DNA of 64,000 nucleotides from Maribacter stanieri (GTDB taxonomy: Bacteria; Bacteroidota; Bacteroidia; Flavobacteriales; Flavobacteriaceae), in NCBI RefSeq assembly GCF_900112245.1, contig NZ_FOYX01000002.1, positions 62,001 to 126,000 on the forward strand, written 5' to 3'. Below the pieces are notes generated by a model that was not told where the DNA came from, made no database searches, and worked only from the letters and a program-made list of their open reading frames with translations. The position numbers and the translations under genes are program-made. Shown piece after piece: positions 56,948-64,000 of this stretch. Position 1 is the stretch's first letter. The number at the start of each line of letters is the position of its first letter.

Positions 56948-58287
56948 TATAATTTTTGAAGGTTCCACATGCCAAATACTCCAATGACCAAAGTAACCAT
57001 CAACGTAGGTAGTATTATATAAAACCAATTAAAATCACGGTTAATAGCATAGTATTTAGCTTCGTGTTCTTGCCAATTTACAGCGTCTGCCGTTTTATTG
57101 TCAAAAATTTTAGTGTAAAAACCTAAACGTAGATTTTCATGAAACTCCGTTAAGGCTTTTAAGAAATTTATGTGGCTAATCATATCCGTACCAGCTAGCG
57201 TATTAAAACTAAGTTGAGCGTGCATTGTAGGTACAAAGAGTGCAAACTTCTCACTTAAATTATTACGGAGCATTATTTTTTCGGTCATTTGTGCGCTTGT
57301 TTCCTTTGCCGCCAAATCACCCATATGTTGCATACCATAATACCAGATCCAACTAAATTTATCTTGGGGCACTTGGTAGTTTTTATATTGGGGATAAGCT
57401 TCATAAAATCCGGTCATGGTAACATCCTTTTCCAAATCCCATTTTTCATGATACCCATCGCGCTGTTCTACCATCGCGTGTAAGGCTTCGGGCACTTGAT
57501 ATTTGTTTATTACATAACTATTTACCATCGCCGGAATTAAAATTGTCAGTACCACCCAAATAGAGATTAAAGCCAATGCATTAAAACTTGATTTTTTTTG
57601 CAAAGAAATCATCCATAGGCATAATACGCTCCAAAACGTTATATACAAAAGGCTTTGAAGAAATAACGCCCAGAAATTTTGATTCATTGGTATATCAAGA
57701 ATAGCACTTGCCATAAACAGCAATACAATTAGAACCGTAAAGACAAAAAGTATTCTTACCACTAATTTTTTGAGCAAAAAATTAGCTCTTTTAGCGGTTT
57801 GCGACGCCAATATTCGCCACGTGCCCAGTTCTTTTTCTTCTGAATACAAATTAAAAGTCATGGCTATTAATACCAAAGGAAATAGATATATAATAACGAA
57901 ACTTAAATCTAAATTACCTGACATAAGTAATGATGGATTTTCAAAATCGGTATCATATTTTTGCCCTTCTAAACCCCTAATGGTCACCGCTTGCATAAGA
58001 GGATTAACATCGCTCTGACCAATTGAAATTGCGCTAATATTCGCTGGTTTTTTTATTAGCGTAAAGCGCAGGTAATATAAGAGTAAACCCAAATCATCTT
58101 TATGATAATTTATATTTCTCTTGATACTTTCTTCCTGAAATTCTTGAGCGGCACTAATTGTTTTTTCCTGTTTTACCAGGTATTGTTTGCCTATTAAAAT
58201 ACCAATGACCCCAACGGTCATTAATAATATTAGACCTACCAAAAATATCTTTGTTCTAAAAAATGATTTAAATAATAATCGATACAT
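56947..58287 (-). CDS. ABC-2 type transporter permease (DUF3526-like)
   Basis: A 446-residue inner-membrane permease: one N-terminal segment, a large periplasmic loop (about 35-130), then a cluster of helices with the ABC-2 motif YSEEKELGTWRILASQ, a second large soluble loop, and a C-terminal helix. It resembles NosY/DUF3526 permeases. It abuts the preceding permease gene with no gap, so the two are translationally coupled and probably form a heterodimer served by the ATPase at 62323. Confidence 0.88.
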   Translation of the reverse strand: MYRLLFKSFFRTKIFLVGLILLMTVGVIGILIGKQYLVKQEKTISAAQEFQEESIKRNINYHKDDLGLLLYYLRFTLIKKPANISAISIGQSDVNPLMQAVTIRGLEGQKYDTDFENPSLLMSGNLDLSFVIIYLFPLVLIAMTFNLYSEEKELGTWRILASQTAKRANFLLKKLVVRILFVFTVLIVLLFMASAILDIPMNQNFWALFLQSLLYITFWSVLCLWMISLQKKSSFNALALISIWVVLTILIPAMVNSYVINKYQVPEALHAMVEQRDGYHEKWDLEKDVTMTGFYEAYPQYKNYQVPQDKFSWIWYYGMQHMGDLAAKETSAQMTEKIMLRNNLSEKFALFVPTMHAQLSFNTLAGTDMISHINFLKALTEFHENLRLGFYTKIFDNKTADAVNWQEHEAKYYAINRDFNWFYIILPTLMVTLVIGVFGMWNLQKL

Positions 58288-59727
58288 CTAAATTGCTTTT
58301 AAGTTATTAGATAATTTAAACAGGCCATAAAACAATATGAATCCCCAAAACAGTAAGGCTAGTATGGAAATCAATTCATTTTGAAAGACCTTACGAATAC
58401 TCATAAATTGATATTGAAAAGGTGGAAATTCTTTCCAAAAATCACTAGAAATAGTATTAGGTCCGGCTTTTCCACTATTTGGTATAAATTCCATTTGCAA
58501 CTGATTCATTTCTTGTGCTAGATTATAGCGATACGTTTCTGCCATATCCTTAAAATGAAGAAAGGATTGAAAATCTGTTCCAGAGAAAGCCATGGATATA
58601 TTTTTAATAGCGGTATAGGGGTTTATAAATGCAGAATAGCGTTCTAAATTATTCTGCTTGGCATAAACCTTATACAATCTGTCTTGATGTTCCAAGTATA
58701 TTTTAGTACTTAAGGTTTCTCCCTTGGCCATTATAAAACCACCATAATTAAAAGGAAGGTCATTTGTAGAACTCACGTTATTAGCCAAAAGAACTGAATC
58801 TTTTATGGCTTTAAAATGTGCATCATCTGGATTATGACTATCGCCTTGCAATGAAAGATCATGTTCTACAGCCGTTTCCATTTCAATCTTAGAAGGAGTA
58901 GGGTATAGGTAGTACCCAATTGCCTGTAATGATTTTGGAACTATAATTACAAATAGCAACCAAACGCCCAAGAGCTTCACCAATGCACTCTTAGCTGTAG
59001 CACTAAAAGCCGATACTAAAATTGTAATTGCACTAAGAATTCCAAAAAACAACACATAGGAAAGTAATAGTACTCCGTATCTCATTAAACTTGTACCTGA
59101 ACTGGTGTCATGAGTACCAAACAGTACAAAGCATAATAAAATAAGAAATATGGGTATTAGAAAAATTAGAGATAAATTGTAAAGACCAAGCCACTTACCA
59201 CAAACAATTTCTTTTCTGGTAATACCTTGACCAATCAATAATTTTAAGGTACCATTTTCTCGTTCTTCGGCAATTGTTGCAAACCCAAGATAAAAAATCA
59301 GTAAGGGTACAATCACTTTTAAAAGCATTGCCAAACTTACTTCGCCAAAACGTAAAAGCCCGGTAGACATACTAGCTTCAGAAAAATTGACCGTATTCTG
59401 TTTATGTGCTTCTAGAAATACGGCGTTTCCAACAAAATTTTCCATTCCCAGATCAAAAACACTTAGTATATGTTTTATTCTAAGCGCAAAGGAACCGTAA
59501 TGTGCCATTCTATGCGGGTGCTTATCTGGATTGTTTTCCCAACTTTCTTGCACTTCATCTTGAATTGCATCTCGTGCATAGTTCTGATCATGGTAATTTT
59601 CCCAACCGCTGTAGCCAGAAAAACAAACTAGTAAGATCATTAAACCCAAAGCCACTACCATGACCTTAGATCTAAAAACATCTTTGCACAGTTGGTGTGC
59701 CAACAAAAAGATTACATTTTTTCTCAT
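58288..59727 (-). CDS. ABC-2 type transporter permease (DUF3526-like), second subunit
   Basis: A 479-residue permease with the same plan: ABC-2 signature AEERENGTLKLLIGQGITRKE, a helix bundle, and a large extracytoplasmic loop (about 250-420) rich in polar residues. It starts 2 nt after the TonB receptor stop. Part of the minus-strand operon of ATPase, receptor and two permeases. Confidence 0.88.
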   Translation of the reverse strand: MRKNVIFLLAHQLCKDVFRSKVMVVALGLMILLVCFSGYSGWENYHDQNYARDAIQDEVQESWENNPDKHPHRMAHYGSFALRIKHILSVFDLGMENFVGNAVFLEAHKQNTVNFSEASMSTGLLRFGEVSLAMLLKVIVPLLIFYLGFATIAEERENGTLKLLIGQGITRKEIVCGKWLGLYNLSLIFLIPIFLILLCFVLFGTHDTSSGTSLMRYGVLLLSYVLFFGILSAITILVSAFSATAKSALVKLLGVWLLFVIIVPKSLQAIGYYLYPTPSKIEMETAVEHDLSLQGDSHNPDDAHFKAIKDSVLLANNVSSTNDLPFNYGGFIMAKGETLSTKIYLEHQDRLYKVYAKQNNLERYSAFINPYTAIKNISMAFSGTDFQSFLHFKDMAETYRYNLAQEMNQLQMEFIPNSGKAGPNTISSDFWKEFPPFQYQFMSIRKVFQNELISILALLFWGFILFYGLFKLSNNLKAI

Positions 59728-59729
59728 CT

Positions 59730-62231
59730 CTAGAATTTATAGGTTGCGTTTAATAAAACATTTCTAGGGGCGCCCGGACCTAAACGTGAAGGATTTAGAC
59801 CACCTAACCAATACGTTTCATTAAATAGGTTGTTCGCCTTTAAGGTTAACTGTATGCCGGTATTATTAGGCTTGTAATAAAGAGCACCATCAAAAATTGT
59901 ATATGCAGGTAATAATACTCTGCCAGTGTCATATGTTGGGTTATACCACGTATATCTCTCATCTACATATTGCGCACCTAAACCAAAGCCAATACCTTTT
60001 AGAATGGTATTGGAATGAAAATCATACCTACCCCAAACATTTGCATTATGCTTTGGAGCACCACCAATGCGCTCTCCTATATATTCCTCAATAGCATCTT
60101 CTTCAATTGTAGCATCTGTAAAAGCATATGACATCGTTAATTGTAAATTAGACAACAGGTACCCAGAAATATCGGTTTCAAAACCTCTACTTCTTTGCTC
60201 GCCCCTTGTTGTTAAGTTATCCAGGTCATACGTATCACCGAGCAAGAGGTTTTTTTGGGTAACATTAAAAATTGCAAGATTGGCGAATAACTTGCCTTTT
60301 AAGAATTCTCCTTTAGCACCTATTTCCGTTAAGCTACTTTCTAAAGGATCAAATCTACTTGGTGAAGCCGACCAAAAGAATCCTTCTGCTGTAGGAGACA
60401 AGGATACCGTGTTGGTATGTGGCTGAAAGCCTTCTAAATACGTAGCATAGGCACTAATATTTTTGGTTACCTCATAGGTAAGGCCAATTCTAGGTACCAA
60501 TGCACTTGTGGTAAATTCTTCTTCATCAACCTTATAGTTGAAAATATCTGTAAACCACTCATATCGTAAGTTTAACAATGCTGAAAATTTACCGACCTTG
60601 AACTGGTTTTGAATATAGATACCATTAGAGGTGTTTAAGTTTGCAGGTATAAATAATTCTGCAAGGTTATAACTATTGGTATTTCTAGCTCCGTTGAAAG
60701 GATTTTCCAAATTAAAATGCGGAACCGCCGGTACTGGCATAGTTACCCCATCTACAGCCATTTGTTGAAAATTATCTGGATTACTAGGGTCGTAATTAGC
60801 CTGTCCGCCACTTACGGTCAAATATCTTCTGGCACGTAGAAAACCAGCTCCTATTTGTCTTTCCCATCGGGTAGCATCATATCCCACTAAAATTTTATTA
60901 GTGATGTTCCCCTTTTTTATATCATAATTAAAGTAGGTACTAAAGTTATCCGTTTCCCAAAATTGTTGTCTCTGGTCATATCGCATTCGTGCCAAGGTAG
61001 GTATCACATTACCATCTATATCTACTGCAGTGCCATCAACTCTATGCTCAGCTAAATCTTCGTTCCAGGTTTGTTTCATGAACTGGGCATTGAAACCAAA
61101 GTTCTCCGTAAACTTATGACCAAAGTTTGCCATGAATATGAGCTCCTTAGTTTTGTAATGATCATTAGATGCACCAACATTTCTAGAAATAGGCGTACTA
61201 TTCAAATCGTACTCACCATTAATGGCACCAAAAATTGGCTGACCTCTATCTAGGTTTCCTTCGGCGTTATTATAAATCATTTCTACATTTAAAGAGGTAT
61301 TTTCGTTAGGGATATAACTAAATGACGGTGAAATTAAAATGGCATTGTTATTTACAACATCCCTAAAAGAATCTGCTTCTTGAAACGCTGCATTGAAACG
61401 ATATAATAGGGTTTTAGAGTCATTTAAAGGTCCTGTAAAATCAGCCGTTGCTCTAAGTGTTCCAAAACTTCCCGCAGTAAAGCTTATTGAACTTCTTTTT
61501 TCTGTCAATGGCTTTTTCGTTACCATATTTACAGTTCCACCGGGATCGGCACTAGAAAACGTTACAGAGGAAGGTCCCTTAATCACTTCTACACGTTCTA
61601 AATGAGAGGTGATAGGTTGCAAAAAATAGTACTGTCTTGTACGCATACCATTAAGCATTTGACCATCATCTGCTTGCGTAATCCCTCTAATGTTATAATG
61701 ATTGTATAAACCAGTAGCCGACACACTACTTACCGTTTTTACGGCATCTGGTAATTGAAATGCCAGACGGTCATCAATAAGCTCTTTGGTTACGGTAGCC
61801 ACTGCTTGCGGTAATTCTTTGTTTTTGATAGCTACCTTGGTTGCAGAAAATGAATATTCACTATTGTAATCCGTTCTAAGACGACCAGTGACCTCTACCG
61901 ACTGTAATTGCTCTACAATTTCCTGTAGAACCAAGGTTCCTAAATCATAGTCCGTTAATTGGGTAAATTCTTTTTGAAAACTGGTTATTTTAGTACCAAT
62001 ATAACTTACAGTAAGTAGATAACTTCCTGTATTGGAAAGCTCAAAATTATACGTTCCGTCTTCATTGCTGATAGTTCCGCCAGATTTTTCAATGTTTTTT
62101 TCAGAGTAAGCAATTGTTGCCCCAAAAATGGGTATCCCCTCATTATTTGTAATTTTTCCTTTTACTGAGATTTGAGCAAATGATAGGTTAAATGCAAATG
62201 CCATCAGAAAGATTATAATATAGTTTTTCAT
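59730..62231 (-). CDS. TonB-dependent siderophore-type receptor
   Basis: An 833-residue receptor from the ATG at 62231 (MKNYIIIF; an in-frame ATG at 62246 adds five codons). Signal peptide, carboxypeptidase-regulatory-like domain (about 20-105), plug (LQSVEVTGRL to VNMVTKKP, with the IRGITQADDGQMLNGMR motif of siderophore receptors) and barrel ending NVLLNATYKF. It sits inside an operon with an ABC-2 ATPase and two permeases, which is unusual for a receptor. It would import a metal complex across the outer membrane. Confidence 0.93.
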   Translation of the reverse strand: MKNYIIIFLMAFAFNLSFAQISVKGKITNNEGIPIFGATIAYSEKNIEKSGGTISNEDGTYNFELSNTGSYLLTVSYIGTKITSFQKEFTQLTDYDLGTLVLQEIVEQLQSVEVTGRLRTDYNSEYSFSATKVAIKNKELPQAVATVTKELIDDRLAFQLPDAVKTVSSVSATGLYNHYNIRGITQADDGQMLNGMRTRQYYFLQPITSHLERVEVIKGPSSVTFSSADPGGTVNMVTKKPLTEKRSSISFTAGSFGTLRATADFTGPLNDSKTLLYRFNAAFQEADSFRDVVNNNAILISPSFSYIPNENTSLNVEMIYNNAEGNLDRGQPIFGAINGEYDLNSTPISRNVGASNDHYKTKELIFMANFGHKFTENFGFNAQFMKQTWNEDLAEHRVDGTAVDIDGNVIPTLARMRYDQRQQFWETDNFSTYFNYDIKKGNITNKILVGYDATRWERQIGAGFLRARRYLTVSGGQANYDPSNPDNFQQMAVDGVTMPVPAVPHFNLENPFNGARNTNSYNLAELFIPANLNTSNGIYIQNQFKVGKFSALLNLRYEWFTDIFNYKVDEEEFTTSALVPRIGLTYEVTKNISAYATYLEGFQPHTNTVSLSPTAEGFFWSASPSRFDPLESSLTEIGAKGEFLKGKLFANLAIFNVTQKNLLLGDTYDLDNLTTRGEQRSRGFETDISGYLLSNLQLTMSYAFTDATIEEDAIEEYIGERIGGAPKHNANVWGRYDFHSNTILKGIGFGLGAQYVDERYTWYNPTYDTGRVLLPAYTIFDGALYYKPNNTGIQLTLKANNLFNETYWLGGLNPSRLGPGAPRNVLLNATYKF

Positions 62232-62322
62232 AAGTGTGTACTTCATTTTGTGCTTTGTAACACGAAACTTTCAACTACTACTTCATTGATCTGAAGAATA
62301 TATGTATTGAAAGTGTTATGTT

Positions 62323-63012
62323 TTATATGGTTTCTAAGTAGAGTTGATTTAATTGACCTGCGTCTATATCGCTTGATTTAATTTGTTGTACTAGCGAACC
62401 TTCTTTCATAATGCCTATGGTCGTCGCCAATTCTACAGCATTAAAAATATCATGGGTAGCCATAAAAATAACTTTGCCCATTTCTGCCAGCTCTTTACAG
62501 ATTTTCGTGAATTCTGAAGTTGCTTTAGGATCTAGTCCAGAAGTAGGCTCATCCATAAAAATAACAGCTGCATTTTTGGCAAGTGCAATGGCAATTCCTA
62601 CTTTTTGACGCATTCCTTTAGAATAGGTAGATAACCTTCTTTGATGCGCCTCTGATTGAAGTCCTGTTTTATTTAAAAAAGTTTCTAATTCTGAGGTGGA
62701 ATAAGAAAAACCGGCCAAGCGACTAAAAAAATCAAGATTTTCAACTCCAGATAAGTTGCCATATAGCTGAACGGTCTCTGGAATATAGGCGGTAAGGTGA
62801 CTGGTCTCGTCTATACCTACTTCTTTATCACCAATAAAGGCTTGGCCATTATCCATTTTAATGAAGCCTAAAAAGATATTTATTGTAGTTGTTTTACCTG
62901 CTCCATTTTGACCTAAAAGACAAAATATTTCGCCTTTGGCAACTTCAAAAGTTACGATCTTTAATGCAAGTTTACCATCGTACGACTTTGTTATGTTTAT
63001 TGCTTTTAACAT
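62323..63012 (-). CDS. ABC transporter ATP-binding protein (NosF-like)
   Basis: A 229-residue single nucleotide-binding domain. Walker A LGQNGAGKTT, signature LSTYSKGMRQKVGIA (a diverged LSGGQ form common in ABC-2 exporters), Walker B AVIFMDEPTSGLDP, and H-loop MATHD. It energises the two permeases at 56947 and 58288. It is the first gene of the operon; the receptor starts 91 nt later. Confidence 0.95.
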   Translation of the reverse strand: MLKAINITKSYDGKLALKIVTFEVAKGEIFCLLGQNGAGKTTTINIFLGFIKMDNGQAFIGDKEVGIDETSHLTAYIPETVQLYGNLSGVENLDFFSRLAGFSYSTSELETFLNKTGLQSEAHQRRLSTYSKGMRQKVGIAIALAKNAAVIFMDEPTSGLDPKATSEFTKICKELAEMGKVIFMATHDIFNAVELATTIGIMKEGSLVQQIKSSDIDAGQLNQLYLETI

Positions 63013-63265
63013 AAAAAAAATGTTTGAGTTAATTATGAAAGTGAATGCTACAAACAGTCAATTATAACTGTACTACACAGTAAACTGATGTTTGAGAATT
63101 TTGAGAAATATCCGAAAAGAATGAATGGGAAGTCCACCGTTTGCAAACTATGTTCGCATACAAATAATTAAAAAATAGAGACCTAAAAACGGTCAAATAT
63201 GTACAACTAGTTTATAAACAAGATGCACCTATTCTGTAATTAGAATGGTTAGTAAAAAAAATGGA

Positions 63266-63568
63266 CTATGTGAATAGTGGGGGAGGCCTGGTAAAGAGAA
63301 AACTCGATAAATATTGCTTGTTTAAAGAAACAAACAGCGCTTTATCATTAATTTTTTGTTCTGTAAAATAAAAATCTACAGGTGGTAAGGCAATAGTTTC
63401 CGTTTCAATTAGCGGTATAAAATTTACTGCAATTGAAATATGACAAACTTCGCAATGCTGAATAGCTGAATCGTCATCTTGATGCGCAAATGCATGTAAT
63501 GATGCCACATTGAATAATAAAAACAATGCGACAAAAAACGAAGTAATAAAGTTTTTACCGTTTTTCAT
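63266..63568 (-). CDS. Small exported His/Cys-rich (HCxxCH) protein
   Basis: A 100-residue protein from the ATG at 63568 (MKNGKNF). Signal peptide to about residue 27, then H29 and the metal-type motif H38-C39-x-x-C42-H43, and a Phe/Pro-rich end FLFTRPPPLF. Such proteins are, to my knowledge, frequent just before TonB-dependent receptors in Flavobacteriaceae; their role is unproven, with copper or other soft-metal binding likely. Here it precedes the ABC/receptor operon by 253 nt on the same strand. Confidence 0.75.
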   Translation of the reverse strand: MKNGKNFITSFFVALFLLFNVASLHAFAHQDDDSAIQHCEVCHISIAVNFIPLIETETIALPPVDFYFTEQKINDKALFVSLNKQYLSSFLFTRPPPLFT

Positions 63569-63814
63569 AATCAATGTTAAAAGTAGCCAATATTTTAAAT
63601 CTAACTAGAAATATTAAAAAAATGTTAGTGTAAAATACAATCACACATGTAATTAAATAATGTTAAACAATACAAAATCAAAACTATAGGCGTAAATACG
63701 TAATGCGTAATTAATAGAAAAACTAAACTTTATATATTGCTTTTAATCATTAGAGTTAAAAATAATTGGCACCTATTTTATTTTAAAACACTAAAAAAAA
63801 TAAAACAGTTACAG

Positions 63815-63822
63815 TAATTTTG
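63815..63822 (+). promoter_or_regulatory. -7 box before the right-edge gene
   Basis: TAATTTTG matches TAnnTTTG and lies 22 nt before the TTG start at 63845. Confidence 0.45.
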
Positions 63823-63844
63823 TAGTTCATATAATTACAGCATA

Positions 63845-64000
63845 TTGCTAGAGAAAAGAAATCAATTACCCCAAGAGCAATTTATAGATGAAGAAAACTT
63901 CATTTATTGTTTAGAAGGCGTTCAAGATATAGAAACGGATAAGGTTACCGAAGCTCAAGAAAGCTTGGAGCAACTGGCCATGAAATATGGCATAGCAAGT
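63845..64000 (+). CDS. 5' part of an unidentified gene cut by the window edge
   Basis: An open frame of 52 codons from a TTG at 63845 (LEKRNQLPQEQFIDEENFI) to the last base. It is acidic and helical (VTEAQESLEQLAMKYGIAS), with no signal peptide. An ATG start is not available upstream in frame. I do not recognise the family from this fragment. Confidence 0.5.
   Translation, partial: MLEKRNQLPQEQFIDEENFIYCLEGVQDIETDKVTEAQESLEQLAMKYGIAS

Overview
The window reads as chromosomal DNA of a Bacteroidota bacterium, most likely a marine Flavobacteriaceae. The reasons are: AT-rich sequence, TonB-dependent receptors that begin with a carboxypeptidase-regulatory-like domain, short lipobox lipoproteins, -7 boxes of the TAnnTTTG type instead of TATAAT, almost no Shine-Dalgarno sequences, and lineage-typical families (DUF6134, DUF6515, short RpoD-type sigma factor, small HCxxC exported protein). 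I cannot fix the genus. I see no rRNA, tRNA, CRISPR array, IS element or phage, so this looks like ordinary chromosome with many small-molecule redox genes.

Layout. (1) 29-8665, plus strand: a redox cluster of two MDR reductases, an exported cupin protein, a cNMP/thioredoxin-reductase-like fusion, an AraC regulator, a crotonase, a 2OG-Fe(II) oxygenase and an SDR. (2) 8797-14310: MarC protein, a Kef-type antiporter with its flavodoxin-like partner, two small exported proteins and a patatin. (3) 14318-19549, minus strand: a helicase stump, an EamA transporter, a probable frameshifted small gene, and a TetR-controlled operon ending in YqhD, with a perfect operator at 19580-19593. (4) 19856-32854: patatin, DEAD-box helicase, a second RpoD-like sigma factor, an Xaa-Pro aminopeptidase gene broken by one stop codon, an arylsulfotransferase-like lipoprotein, assorted surface proteins and a GAF histidine kinase. 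(5) 33154-34455: an NhaC/MetT-type transporter behind a very compact SAM-I-like riboswitch candidate, then an orphan response regulator. (6) 35722-38681: PoxB operon. (7) 39150-47677: an OYE/dienoyl-CoA-reductase-like enzyme facing a DUF4242/cyclase-like/AraC regulator, whose likely targets (tandem NTF2-like genes, FAD oxidase) follow it; then an amidohydrolase and a DUF5995 gene with no ATG. (8) 49116-53848: a TonB receptor, M29-type enzyme and NCS1 permease, which looks like an uptake and processing unit. (9) 54026-56782: a 32-codon ORF, two exported NlpC/P60-like proteins and a ThiE-like protein. (10) 56947-63568, minus strand: an ABC-2 exporter with a TonB-dependent siderophore-type receptor inserted in its operon, preceded by a small His/Cys-rich exported protein. 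A truncated gene begins at the right edge.

The observations most worth follow-up are the 64-nt SAM-I-like element lacking P2b and P4, and two unannotated 32-33 residue ORFs (31781 and 54026) that share a C-terminal motif and a promoter-like layout. Next come the 21-bp-spaced direct repeats that tie the DUF4242-AraC regulator to its neighbours, and two probable single-base lesions (24699 and 46924).
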